Below are positions 27,201-34,800 of a stretch of DNA of 64,000 bases, piece by piece. Under the pieces are notes generated by a model. The model did no database searches. It worked only from the letters and a program-made list of their open reading frames with translations, and was not told the DNA's origin. This DNA comes from GCA-2720975 sp964467985 (lineage in GTDB: Bacteria; Planctomycetota; UBA1135; GCA-002686595): the NCBI GenBank assembly GCA_964467985.1, contig CAYXTP010000006.1, positions 1 to 64,000 on the forward strand, given 5' to 3'. The stretch's first letter is position 1. The number at the start of each line of letters is the position of its first letter. The translations under genes were made by a program, and so were the position numbers.

Positions 27201-27470
27201 CACGGGCAGGATGGGGTTTCCCGCACTGACGTAGTTGATGATGTCCTGCTGGCTGAGGATCGACACCACTTGTTGGGTCGGGTTCCCCAGCGAGTCCAAT
27301 CTCTGGACCGTGTGCGGGATGAGTTGACCGAAGCCGTTGGAGACATCTTGCAAGCGCAAGAGTGCTTGGGATCCGGAATCCGCCCCCTTCTTGGAGGCCA
27401 GGCCGCCACAGGCGGGGAGAAGAATAGTCAGGGTGCCGATGAGGGCGCTTTGCAGCCGATTCAAACGCAT
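24264..27470 (-). CDS. Large lipoprotein with Ig-like and YncE-like beta-propeller regions
   Basis: From ATG at 27470 (MRLNRLQSALIGTLTILLPACGG) the protein has 1068 residues; the open frame extends further upstream but without a signal. Basic residues, a hydrophobic run and a lipobox with Cys21 mark a lipoprotein. The first half has beta-rich segments with DPLTNIRVEFTEPVQPYT, like bacterial Ig-like (Big_5/SbsA) domains. From about residue 680 the text FLYVLDRQAGEITVFNSN, DLLAVTNQFSDTVSFIDID and ILVCNEDDDTLSIIS repeats as in YncE/cytochrome cd1-type seven-bladed propellers. Function is unknown; likely exposed on the cell surface or periplasmic. A 724-residue plus-strand open frame over it is a shadow. 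Confidence 0.75.
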   Translation of the reverse strand: MRLNRLQSALIGTLTILLPACGGLASKKGADSGSQALLRLQDVSNGFGQLIPHTVQRLDSLGNPTQQVVSILSQQDIINYVSAGNPILPVPQFNSAAILPSGAVGNHFLVARFTRDLDLNTIFDPSPGSLANSGLTGAVSVVAIDPVTGTALPVVGRAFVNGQTLGDDLSGDPPRRPLETWVALDSDTGATTVVDPEGQGFPGTDAGFVGSSQLVSKSSFVFVPDADSDLSTYETFPVGFEIRLRFTTAVRADNGKGLNQQVLAASTVGADILSPEVVRTPPPLQEPLITPGGGDTDVDPLTNIRVEFTEPVQPYTVGVIDGTAPANLSSALKVEFGPSSTRTDMPFTVVPLSPFDLSIYDLIPAFNFPGSGPSFGTCGTFSRVDITINPGQIEDLARNPDPADPGNLVPNFNILGGSTYFITGEGPGMVNAPVTPDAVYLARSGALPGISVLDLNGFGQGTGNPTFIEGQPVEGNTNFPYNANVRFQTGLRPPLAVGSCTLDGGSAGVFTLARDTSLNDQVVAPPLVSDVSDMMLGHSLDGTFNNAKYPFGCLAGNGGSVCTLDGLKIINGQPGTGGNTLTPVAPGGFVIGSLMAGYENMISWAPHPNPPPLSFPPLCVAPYLLGQEPTSVDHFMPPPGLPKNNLLVPGDPFGDPLANPPVPPSGLLTPEQNCFFLGPSQGQIKVENCFAYMIRQQVGHFLYVLDRQAGEITVFNSNRMTVVERIAMTDPTEFAMGPNLDLLAVTNQFSDTVSFIDIDPSSATFHQIVKTTVVGKGPRGIAWQPGNEDILVCNEDDDTLSIISAFSLVERTRVSAQLNKPFDVVAFPRQVPGLAYSRNVYFAYILNRNGNVALFESGPNGVNGWGYDDVIGIAPFTFNSPKKLQIDPINLFMAVWIAHEGPIDTVSGDPGPPNVGALTQLWVESAVTGQLFLTSGNVGQTGIRDMAFGVNVSIGEGPQGLSGIPVDIAFDNLRNLGGLPSMITSFSAGSALPGNGKGLVRVVGAVVNTNEPGFMFAAVPNVTGGFGVVDVFDLAKAGVLRKDINAFQTGIQSVQVPNVSGVMDYWRQ

Positions 27471-27733
27471 AGGTGCACTTGGGTCGAAGAGGAACACGGG
27501 GAGAAGTGAGGGTCGTCGGTATGCACAGCCGGTGGGGACCGGGGGGGGGTGCTGAGGATACCTCAGAGTGTTGGGTGGTGGCTCCAGGGAGCCGCAGGGA
27601 ATCTGGTCCTGACCTTCTATGCACACGGCGTGCCGCGCGGGCAAGAACTAGTGAAAGGGAGGGTGATTCCGGTCTTGGGGAGGGCTGGGCTGGGGCCCGG
27701 GAGAGCCAGATGCGCCCCGTACGGGTCCATTAG

Positions 27734-27874
27734 GGGGCCAGAATGGGGCCAGANNNNNNNNNNNNNNNNNNNNNNNNNNNNNNNNNNNNNNNNNNNNNNN
27801 NNNNNNNNNNNNNNNNNNNNNNNNNNNNNNNNNNNNNNNNNNNNNNNNNNNNNGGGGCCAGAATGGGGCCAGAT
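27734..27874. repeat. Scaffold gap (100 N) flanked by the same 11-nt tandem repeat
   Basis: Positions 27754-27853 are N. The 20 nt on the left (27734-27753) and on the right (27854-27873) are identical: GGGGCCAGAAT followed by GGGGCCAGA. The gap therefore lies within a tandem array of an 11-nt unit whose copy number the assembly could not resolve. The true length is unknown; 100 N is a conventional placeholder. Confidence 0.85.
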
Positions 27875-27980
27875 GGGCTCCGAGGAGGGTGCTGGTGAAG
27901 CCAGAACTGTCGAAAGTTCGTGGCATCGCGGGTCCTCAGAGCTTGGGGGAAGCCTGGGTCAGCTGGGGGTAAATGTGAGT

Positions 27981-28016
27981 GTGCGGATTCGCACGCCCAA
28001 ATGTGCAGAATCGCAC
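27981..28016. promoter_or_regulatory. Two related palindromes 22 bp apart, possible operator
   Basis: GTGCGGATTCGCAC (27981-27994) and GTGCAGAATCGCAC (28003-28016) match at 12 of 14 positions, each is a palindrome of GTGC/GCAC arms, and their spacing of 22 bp is about two helical turns. The second extends to ATGTGC-N6-GCACAT. They lie about 145-180 bp upstream of the ruvB start. This looks like a tandem site for a dimeric regulator. A LexA-type site is an attractive guess because ruvB is often an SOS gene, but the motif is not one I know for this lineage. Confidence 0.5.
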
Positions 28017-28159
28017 ATCCAGGCCGCGACCAGGATGGGCGCATCAGTGTAGGTACCCCCCCTCGCGTGTCAAGGAAACCGATTCTCTGGGGCTTTCGAG
28101 GTGTTGGATTCCGGCCGTAGGTTTGGGACTCCCCCCCCTCCGGGGGCTATCCTGCGACC

Positions 28160-29218
28160 ATGCCCGAGGAATCCGTATTCAACCCCGCTGCCCTGGATAC
28201 GCCCGACCCGGGACAGTCAGCCGCGGGCCTTGTATCGGACGCTCAGGCCGAAGCCAGCCTGCGCCCCGGCAGCCTATCCGAGTTCATCGGGCAGGAGCGC
28301 ATTGTGCGCGATCTGAGGGTGGCGGTCCGGGCGGCCCAAGAGCGGCAACACGCCCCGGATCACGTGCTCTTTTCAGGTCCCCCGGGCCTGGGCAAGACCT
28401 CCCTGGCTCGCGTTCTAGCGGACGAGATGGGCTCGCACTTGCACCGCACGATCGGTCCGACCCTGGAGACGCCCAAGGATCTGGTGGGCCTGCTGATCCA
28501 CCTGCGCCCCGGCGACGTCTTGTTCATCGACGAGATTCACCGCGTGCCGACCAAGGTCGAGGAGTACCTGTACACGGCCATGGAGGATTACTCCGTGGAC
28601 TTGATCATCGGAGAGGGAGCGGACGCGCGTATCCACCCTCTCAGCCTGCCACCGTTCACGCTCGTGGGCGCGACCACACGCGAGGGTCTCCTGACAGCCC
28701 CCTTCCGGGCGCGCTTTGGTCTGTTCGAGAGGCTCGAACCGTACGCCACGCGGGAGCTGCAACTCATCCTGGCTCGCTCGGCTGCCCTCTTGGGCATGCA
28801 GGTCACGGACGAGGCTGCCGAACATTTGGGGGCTCGGTCGCGCGGGACACCGCGGGTCGCCAACCGCTTGTTGCGTCGCTGCCGCGATGAAGCACAGGTC
28901 AGCGGGCGCGCTCAAATCGACCTAGGTCTCGTGCGCACGACGCTCGAAAACCTGGGCATCGATGAAGCGGGCCTGGAGGAAATGGACCGACGCATTCTGC
29001 GCTGTCTCGCCCGCCGCGACGGCGGCCCCGTGGCAATCAAGACGATCGCCGCCGTGGTGGATGAGACCGAAGACACGCTCGAGGGGGTGTTTGAACCCCA
29101 CCTCCTGCGTCACGGCTTGTTGGAGAAGACTGCCCGCGGCCGCAAGCTCACTCGCCTGGGCTACCGCGCCTTGGGGCTTGAATCCCAGAGCGCGTCCGGC
29201 GCGCTCTTCGACGCGTGA
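28160..29218 (+). CDS. ruvB: Holliday junction branch migration ATPase RuvB
   Basis: 352 residues, ATG at 28160. After a 35-residue leader comes RPGSLSEFIGQERI, then Walker A GPPGLGKTS (residues 73-81), Walker B LFIDEIHR (122-128), GATTREGLLTAPFRARFG (sensor 1 and Arg finger region) and the C-terminal winged helix ending LTRLGYRALG. RuvB is the hexameric motor that, with RuvA, drives branch migration of Holliday junctions. The typical partners ruvA and ruvC are absent from the window. Its stop codon overlaps the GTG start of the next gene by 4 nt. Confidence 0.98.
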   Translation: MPEESVFNPAALDTPDPGQSAAGLVSDAQAEASLRPGSLSEFIGQERIVRDLRVAVRAAQERQHAPDHVLFSGPPGLGKTSLARVLADEMGSHLHRTIGPTLETPKDLVGLLIHLRPGDVLFIDEIHRVPTKVEEYLYTAMEDYSVDLIIGEGADARIHPLSLPPFTLVGATTREGLLTAPFRARFGLFERLEPYATRELQLILARSAALLGMQVTDEAAEHLGARSRGTPRVANRLLRRCRDEAQVSGRAQIDLGLVRTTLENLGIDEAGLEEMDRRILRCLARRDGGPVAIKTIAAVVDETEDTLEGVFEPHLLRHGLLEKTARGRKLTRLGYRALGLESQSASGALFDA

Positions 29219-30516
29219 ATCGGAAACGCGCCCAAGTGCGCGCCTGGCTGGTCTTGGCCCTCCTGGCCGGCTGCCAGACTGGCGCCCAGCGTTCCTCCCC
29301 CACGCTCACCGGGCCCCTGCCCGACACAGAGAGGGCGCCCGTTCGACCGGCCCCCGGAAGACGCCCCTCTCCGCGACCGTCGGAATTGCCCCGCTCCATC
29401 CAGGTGGCCGTGCGCATCGAGCAAGCTGAGGGGCGTAGGGACTTGCTGCTGCAGAGCGGTGCTCGCAGCCTCTCGGTGCGACGCCTTGGGGCGGGGTTGG
29501 AGGTCGGTGGCAAGGTCCAAGCACGGTTGGAATTCGGGCCGACGGGCGAGGTCGGGGAGGTCCGTTGGAATTCCAAGCGCTATCGGGGGCACTTCGAAGT
29601 CCTGCCCCACCCGCGCGGTGGCTTACGCCTGATCAACCACGTGGACTTGGAGTCCTACGTGGCCGGGGTTGTCGCGAGCGAGTTGCCGCTCTGGTCCGCA
29701 GAGCCAGCAGAGCTGCGGGCCCAAGCCATCGCGTCCCGGACCTATGCCCTCTACACGTTGGCCCAGCGGGGCATGTTCGCGGAAGGGTCCTCGGCTTCCA
29801 GCTCCCCACTGTCCGATTCCGTTGCCGACCAGGCCTATGGCGGTCGACCCGCCAATGCCGTGGGCGCGGTGCGGGACGTGGCCGTGGCCAAGCGATTGGT
29901 CGACGCCGTCGCCGATGCGGTCGCCTCAACCCGCGGCCAGGTACTCACGCGCCGCGGGCGCCTGGATGACGTCCGCTATCACGCGTCCTGCGGCGGACGA
30001 ACCAGCGCGCTGGATCAGGTGTTCCCCAACGTGGCCTCTGGTTCCGTGGACGTGCAGTGTCCCTGTGCTGAAGCCCACGCGGGTGCCAGCCAAGGGAGCT
30101 GGAAGCACACGTTTACGGCCGCAGAATTGGGTGCCGTGGCGCGCGCGCTGAACGTGGGCGAGCGGGTGGTTTCTTTGGTTCCCGTCGAGCTCTCGGCTGG
30201 CCAGCCTGGGCGTTGGCTCGAGGTGTTGGTGCAAGGGGAGCGCGGCAGCGCGCGGGTGTCCTTCCTGCGTCTGCGCGCGCTGCTCGGCCCGAACCTGCTT
30301 CGCAGCGGCCTCATCGACGGCACCTGGCCCCACGCGGGCGACCCCATCGCCGCGGGTGCCGGCTGGGCGGTGTACGGCGCCGGTCACGGCCATGGGGTGG
30401 GGTTATGCCAAACCGGAGCGCGCCTGTTGGCCGAGCGCGGCTGGTCAACCGTTCGAATCCTGCGCCACTACTTCTCCGGTGCTGTGCTGGAAGCCCTGCC
30501 CGGCTCGGCAGAGTAG
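29215..30516 (+). CDS. SpoIID/LytB-domain lipoprotein
   Basis: 433 residues from a GTG at 29215 that overlaps the ruvB stop (GTGA). The N-terminus VRAWLVLALLAGCQTG is a lipoprotein signal with Cys20. A Pro/Arg-rich linker follows. From about residue 130 the SpoIID signature is clear: GGLRLINHVDLESYVAGVV (in two pieces), SELPLWSAEPAELRAQAIASRTYAL, then VRYHASCGGRTS and, near the end, YGAGHGHGVGLCQTGA. SpoIID-domain proteins are lytic transglycosylases that cut peptidoglycan from which stem peptides have been removed. In non-spore-formers they act in cell division or wall remodelling. Coupling to ruvB seems to be a matter of gene order only. Confidence 0.9.
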   Translation: MNRKRAQVRAWLVLALLAGCQTGAQRSSPTLTGPLPDTERAPVRPAPGRRPSPRPSELPRSIQVAVRIEQAEGRRDLLLQSGARSLSVRRLGAGLEVGGKVQARLEFGPTGEVGEVRWNSKRYRGHFEVLPHPRGGLRLINHVDLESYVAGVVASELPLWSAEPAELRAQAIASRTYALYTLAQRGMFAEGSSASSSPLSDSVADQAYGGRPANAVGAVRDVAVAKRLVDAVADAVASTRGQVLTRRGRLDDVRYHASCGGRTSALDQVFPNVASGSVDVQCPCAEAHAGASQGSWKHTFTAAELGAVARALNVGERVVSLVPVELSAGQPGRWLEVLVQGERGSARVSFLRLRALLGPNLLRSGLIDGTWPHAGDPIAAGAGWAVYGAGHGHGVGLCQTGARLLAERGWSTVRILRHYFSGAVLEALPGSAE

Positions 30517-30528
30517 AGTTCCTGGCCC

Positions 30529-31662
30529 ATGAGCGGCTTCTCGTTTCAGGTCCACGGTACCTGCCCCCAAACCCACGCGCGCCAGGGGACGTTCACGACG
30601 CCCCACGGAGACGTCGCCACTCCGGCGTTCATGCCGGTCGGTACGCGCGGGACGGTCAAGGGTGTTCAGCCCAAGGACCTGGCCCAGGCTGGTGCGCGCT
30701 TGATTCTGGCCAACACCCTGCACCTCCATCTGCGGCCCGGAGAGCAGACCGTGGCCCAGCTCGGCGGCCTACACCGGTTCATGAATTGGGACGGTCCGAT
30801 CTTGACCGACTCGGGTGGTTACCAGGTCTTCTCGATGGCGGACATTTCCACCATCGATGACGACGGCGTGACCTTCAAGTCCTTCGTGGACGGCGACCGA
30901 GTGCGCTTCACTCCCGAGCGTGTCATGGACATCCAGCGTGAGTTGGGAGCGGACGTCATCATGGCCTTCGACCACTGTCCCGCCGACCCCCACGACCGCA
31001 GGCTGGTATCGCTGGCCAACGATCGAACGCACCGCTGGCTGGAGCGCTGCGTCGGGCGCTGGCGGGAGAACGGGGAACTCGACCGTGGCCAGGCCTTGTT
31101 TGGCATCGTGCAAGGGGGAGCGTTTGAAGACCTACGCCGAGCTTCGGTTGCCGCCGTCTGCGAACACGACTTGGTGGGATACGCCATCGGTGGAGTGAGC
31201 GTGGGCGAGGGACGCGACGCCATGGGTGAAGCCGTGTCGGTGGCCGCTCCACTCTTGCCGGCGGATCGTCCGCGCTACTTGATGGGAGTTGGGACCCCGC
31301 GTGACTTCTTCGACGCGGTCGAACAGGGAGTGGATCTCTTTGACTGTGTGACACCCACGCGCCACGGGCGCAATGCCCAGGCGTTCACTTCACGCGGCCG
31401 CATCAATCTGCGAAACGGCCGATGGAAGGGGTGCGAAGAGGAACTCGACCCCGGGTGCCGAAGCCCGGCCCTCGAGGGCTACTCCATCGGTGTCTTGAAC
31501 CACCTCTGCCGCACGAATGAAATGCTGGGAGCCGTGCTCGTGACCCTGCACAACCTGCACTTCTTTCACCAGCTGATGGAGCGCATCCGGGGTGCGCTCG
31601 TTGAGGGCGGTCTGGCAGCCCTGCGGGAAGATGTCTTGGGGAACAGCGAACGCCGGGTCTGA
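30529..31662 (+). CDS. tgt: tRNA-guanine transglycosylase with a degenerate zinc site
   Basis: 377 residues, the normal length. Catalytic features are present: the TPAFMPVGT start, ILTDSGGYQVFSM (general acid/base Asp), GIVQGG, GYAIGGVSVGE, LMGVGTP and DLFDCVTPTRHGRNAQAFT (nucleophile Asp). Tgt exchanges guanine 34 for preQ1 (or queuine) in GUN-anticodon tRNAs. The C-terminal zinc motif, CxCxxC followed by a distant His in the family, reads here LDPGCRSPALEGYS, keeping one of three Cys while the His in TLHN remains. The sequence around it aligns without a frameshift. The enzyme may bind zinc poorly or rely on another fold-stabilising contact. It follows the SpoIID gene by 12 nt. Confidence 0.93.
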   Translation: MSGFSFQVHGTCPQTHARQGTFTTPHGDVATPAFMPVGTRGTVKGVQPKDLAQAGARLILANTLHLHLRPGEQTVAQLGGLHRFMNWDGPILTDSGGYQVFSMADISTIDDDGVTFKSFVDGDRVRFTPERVMDIQRELGADVIMAFDHCPADPHDRRLVSLANDRTHRWLERCVGRWRENGELDRGQALFGIVQGGAFEDLRRASVAAVCEHDLVGYAIGGVSVGEGRDAMGEAVSVAAPLLPADRPRYLMGVGTPRDFFDAVEQGVDLFDCVTPTRHGRNAQAFTSRGRINLRNGRWKGCEEELDPGCRSPALEGYSIGVLNHLCRTNEMLGAVLVTLHNLHFFHQLMERIRGALVEGGLAALREDVLGNSERRV

Positions 31663-31665
31663 AGG

Positions 31666-31839
31666 TCAACGCTTCCGATAGTCGGGACAGACCCTAGCGT
31701 TGGGCCGCTCGGGCCGACGGCAAGCGTCCCCGTAATCCCACTTGCAGGTGTCGCAGAGGCAGGCTCCACCCCCCCCACTGAGCAGCCGACGCCAACCGGA
31801 CGCCAGCTTCTGCAGCAGGCTGCGGAGAAAGGCGGGCAC
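31666..31839 (-). CDS. Small Cys-rich protein of unknown function
   Basis: A 57-residue frame from a GTG at 31839 to a TGA at 31668-31666. The GTG overlaps the TAG stop of the SH3-type gene by one base (TAGTG), which implies translational coupling. The N-terminal half is a basic amphipathic helix (AFLRSLLQKLASGWRRLL), followed by a Gly4 linker and a compact Cys-rich tail: CLCDTCKWDYGDACRRPERP then C51PDYRKR. The five cysteines at 27, 29, 32, 40 and 51 could bind a metal. Nothing is known to me about its function, though the C..CxYD..DACxRPERPNA..CPDY pattern looks like a conserved motif rather than chance. It converges with tgt, only 3 nt away. Confidence 0.68.
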   Translation of the reverse strand: MPAFLRSLLQKLASGWRRLLSGGGGACLCDTCKWDYGDACRRPERPNARVCPDYRKR

Positions 31840-33167
31840 TACTTCACCGGAGAGCCCGAAATGACTTCCAGCCGCGAAATGTCCAGCAGGGGGACCTGGG
31901 CGGGAGTGTCTTCGGTAGCCATGCTGGCGGCCCGCAGTGTCGTCCCACGCACGCCGAGTTCGTAGCCCCGGAATAACTCAAGGTCGTAGCGACCGCTGTC
32001 GCAACTGATCTCGAAAACCGCCTCGCCGCCCCAGCGCAAGAAGTAGCGCGAGTCGTCGCCGCGCCCTGTTTTGTCGACCCAGCCGCGGCCCATGAAACGG
32101 CCCCAGTGAGCCGTGCGTTCCAACTCGGCGCGGCGTTGGGCTTCGGCCCATTCGGCCACCATTTCCCGTTGACGAACCTCGGCCGCCGCCAGTTCGGCTC
32201 GCACACCAGCAACCGTCCTGTGTGTGTTGGCCTCTTTCAACTTGGAGTTGGCTTCCGCCGCGACGACGGAGTCCGCGGGCACCATCTTGAGCACTGTGTC
32301 GAAGGCCCGAATCGAGCTGTCGAAGTCGGCCTCCGTGGCGTCCTGGCCCTTCTTCAACGCGCCGTCCAACAGGGTCTTGCCGTAGGCGAGAGAGCGGTAG
32401 GCTTCCTCTGGGATCTTGTCCACCGCGGTGGATGCCTGCGGATCCTGATCTGCGTTGCTCGCGGCCGGAGCCTTGCCTGAATCCGATGTTGCGCCCGCGG
32501 CGACCTCGACCGGAACGTCCACCAACCCGCGCAAAGTGGCTGTCCACTCGCTGCCGGCAGCGTCCTGAGCCGCAGCGCCGATCACTTCTGATGTGCTCAC
32601 CCAGCCATGGGCTGCGGGCACGGACCAGACGTGGATCCAATCGGCGTCGGCAGCCTTGCTCTCATCGGCCCGCTCAATGAACTGCACCAGGTCGCCGCGG
32701 TTCAGTTTGGCGGTCAGGGGGTAGCTATCGACCGTGCTCTCCGGCAAGGGGCGCATGCGGACCCCGCGGCCGACGACCTTGAGCACGCCATCCGTTCCCG
32801 TCTTGGCCAGGTATTTGCCGTGCACCCAAACCGGGAATCCTATGGGAGAAGACACCTCGTAGAAGTTGCGGCTCTGTCCATGAACCAACAGCAGCGATTC
32901 AGCCTCCATCTCGGCAACCATTTTGCCCTTATCATCGCGGAAGTTGCGCACCACGGCCCCGGCCTTGGCGCGCACATAGCTGCCAGCAACGATCTCAGGC
33001 TCCTGGGTTGCCCCATTCGCTGCTGTCGCTGCTGTCGCTGCAGTTGCGGGAGGCGCTAGGGCAAGAGCGAGCCCCATCAGGGGGAGACCCAAGATCAGCC
33101 TCCCGGCACCGTCGAGAATCTTGCCGGTTGTGTTGTCCATCGCGGCCGTTGTTCTTTGCGCTTCCAT
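31839..33167 (-). CDS. Exported protein with bacterial SH3-like domains
   Basis: About 442 residues from ATG at 33167; the ATG at 33140 (MDNTTGKILDGAGRLILGLPLMGLALALA) is an equally good start. A signal peptide is followed by an Ala/Thr-rich stretch from a short gctgtc repeat. Residues about 60-220 hold two SH3b-like units: YVRAKAGAVVRNFRDDKGK...VHGKYL and GRGVRMRPLPESTVDSYPL...WVSTSEVIG. A helical segment with TPR-like character (EEAYRSLAYGKTLLDGALKKG) and a C-terminal beta domain follow. SH3b domains commonly bind peptidoglycan. It is translationally coupled to the small Cys-rich protein. Function unknown. Confidence 0.75.
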   Translation of the reverse strand: MEAQRTTAAMDNTTGKILDGAGRLILGLPLMGLALALAPPATAATAATAANGATQEPEIVAGSYVRAKAGAVVRNFRDDKGKMVAEMEAESLLLVHGQSRNFYEVSSPIGFPVWVHGKYLAKTGTDGVLKVVGRGVRMRPLPESTVDSYPLTAKLNRGDLVQFIERADESKAADADWIHVWSVPAAHGWVSTSEVIGAAAQDAAGSEWTATLRGLVDVPVEVAAGATSDSGKAPAASNADQDPQASTAVDKIPEEAYRSLAYGKTLLDGALKKGQDATEADFDSSIRAFDTVLKMVPADSVVAAEANSKLKEANTHRTVAGVRAELAAAEVRQREMVAEWAEAQRRAELERTAHWGRFMGRGWVDKTGRGDDSRYFLRWGGEAVFEISCDSGRYDLELFRGYELGVRGTTLRAASMATEDTPAQVPLLDISRLEVISGSPVK

Positions 33168-33304
33168 GGCAGTGCTTGCCTCCCCCTCAAAAAATAGTGA
33201 CGATCCTGAGCAGCGGAGTTCGCCCCCCGTTGTCAGGTTTCTGGTCCCAATCCTAGCGCTCGGCGGAAGTTGAATCCAACCTCCACCTAGTGAGTCCTCC
33301 ATCC

Positions 33305-34423
33305 ATGTCGACCGGCACGTCCCAACTGTACTTCCCCTACGGCTCCTGGATCCGGACCGAGTCCCACGGCTCGTCCTATTCCCTGGCGCAATCGGCCATG
33401 CCCCTGCCGGAATCCAGCTGGCTATCCCTGGCGGCGGAGCAGATCAGTGGTTACCCCACGGCTGAGGCCCAGCCCGCGTTCGAACGGCGGGTCGGAGAGC
33501 TATTCGGCCTGCCCGCGGATCGGGTCTTGGCTAGCATGGGAGCGAGTGGGGCCATGGACCTCTGCGCCCGCCACTGGTTGAAGGCGGGACAGGTTGCCGC
33601 AGTGGAGAGTCCCTCCTATCAAGCCCTGCCCGCCCTCTTGCGGCGTTCCAACGCGCGAATTTTCTCCCTCAATCGCAGTCTGGAACAGGGCTGGATCCCG
33701 GACCCCGAAGCTCTGGCGGACCAGGCTCGCCGCACGCGCCACCCCCTGCACCTGTTCCTGACCAACCCGCACAACCCCTCAGGCACTGTGCTCGGCCCAG
33801 AGGTGTTGCAAGCGCTGGTGGATGCCATCGAACCCAGCGGAGGCGTTCTGGTTTGCAACGAGATCTACATGGAGTTCGCCCAGCCCAAGCAACGGGTGCA
33901 CGCCGCCACGTTCCTGCCGCGAGCGGTATCGATCGGCGGCCTGCACAAGGCCTATGGACTAGGAGCCCTGCGCTGCGGTTGGTTGCTCCTGGGCCAGGGC
34001 CTGGCGCAGGATCGGATCCAGTTGCTGGACCAGGCCATGCTCTCCTGGGGCGATCCCCCAACAGCCACCTTGCAAGCCGGTCTGGCCTCCCTCGATCGCC
34101 TGCCAGAGCTACTGGCACCCCTGCGCCGGGTGGAAGCCGAGTCTCGCCCGCACCTACTGAACTGGCTGCGCGACTCGCCCTCAGTGCTGAGCACCATCCC
34201 GCCCTTTGGCATCTTGGCCTTCCCGCGCATCGAACGCGTGCAGGACACCCTCGGCCTGCAGGATCTCCTGGCCCAGGAATTCGATGTGGACGTGGTCGCC
34301 GGGGAGCACTTTGGCGCACCCGGATATCTGCGCATCGGTTGCGCGGTGCCCGAAGCCACCATGGTCGAAGGGCTGCTACGCCTGGAAAACGGCATTCGCG
34401 CCTGGCATGAGCGGGGGCGGTAG
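33305..34423 (+). CDS. PLP-dependent class I/II aminotransferase
   Basis: 372 residues from ATG at 33305; a GTG five codons earlier is possible. Fold type I features: an N-terminal ligand loop, GASGAMDLCARHWL, FLTNPHNPSGTVL (substrate/PLP binding NPxNPxG), and SIGGLHKAYGLGALRCGWLL with the Schiff-base Lys in HKAYGLG. RIGCAVPEATM near the end supplies the carboxylate-binding Arg. The substrate cannot be told. panD lies 35 nt downstream on the same strand, so a link to aspartate or beta-alanine metabolism is conceivable but unproven. Confidence 0.85.
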   Translation: MSTGTSQLYFPYGSWIRTESHGSSYSLAQSAMPLPESSWLSLAAEQISGYPTAEAQPAFERRVGELFGLPADRVLASMGASGAMDLCARHWLKAGQVAAVESPSYQALPALLRRSNARIFSLNRSLEQGWIPDPEALADQARRTRHPLHLFLTNPHNPSGTVLGPEVLQALVDAIEPSGGVLVCNEIYMEFAQPKQRVHAATFLPRAVSIGGLHKAYGLGALRCGWLLLGQGLAQDRIQLLDQAMLSWGDPPTATLQAGLASLDRLPELLAPLRRVEAESRPHLLNWLRDSPSVLSTIPPFGILAFPRIERVQDTLGLQDLLAQEFDVDVVAGEHFGAPGYLRIGCAVPEATMVEGLLRLENGIRAWHERGR

Positions 34424-34458
34424 ATCCCTTTCGCTCAGCCGTTTATTCTAGGCGCCCC

Positions 34459-34800
34459 ATGCGACAGTTCCTGCGAGCCAAGATCCACAAGGCCACGGTC
34501 ACCGAAGCCAACCTCTCCTACGTGGGGTCGGTCACGATCGACTCCGAACTCCTCGAGCGGGTCGGCATCGTCTCCTATGAGAAGGTGCTCATCGTGGACA
34601 ACACCAACGGTGCGCGCTTGGAAACCTACGCTCTGAACGGTGAGCCTGGGTCCGGCATCGTGTGCATCAACGGAGCCGCAGCGCACTTGGTGCAGGAGGG
34701 CGACGAAGTGATCATCATGGCCTTTGAGTACGGGGACACGCCCAGCGAGCCACGCCAGATTTTGGTGGACGGCGACAACCAGTTCGTCCGTACGCTCTAG
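34459..34800 (+). CDS. panD: Aspartate 1-decarboxylase
   Basis: 113 residues, with the self-processing site YVGSVTID in which cleavage between Gly23 and Ser24 would make the pyruvoyl group. Tyr, Lys9 and the NGAAAH stretch are conserved. PanD makes beta-alanine from aspartate for pantothenate and CoA. The stop codon TAG lies inside an 18-bp perfect palindrome that also contains the stop of the convergent larC gene. Confidence 0.97.
   Translation: MRQFLRAKIHKATVTEANLSYVGSVTIDSELLERVGIVSYEKVLIVDNTNGARLETYALNGEPGSGIVCINGAAAHLVQEGDEVIIMAFEYGDTPSEPRQILVDGDNQFVRTL

Larger units (their letters stand above)
27471..28159. other. Long intergenic region containing a scaffold gap
   Basis: No gene is seen in this region between the divergent lipoprotein gene and ruvB. 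It holds an inverted repeat CTGAGG-ATA-CCTCAG at 27552-27566, long G-rich tracts, the 100-N gap with its tandem-repeat flanks, and two related palindromes upstream of ruvB (listed separately). A GC stem CCCCC/GGGGG lies just ahead of the ruvB start, near 28133-28147. Open frames called across the N run are artefacts. Confidence 0.6.

Noticed and set aside
27549..28052. Open frames reading through the N run
   Set aside because: They exist only because N was translated as X; there is no evidence of coding on either side.
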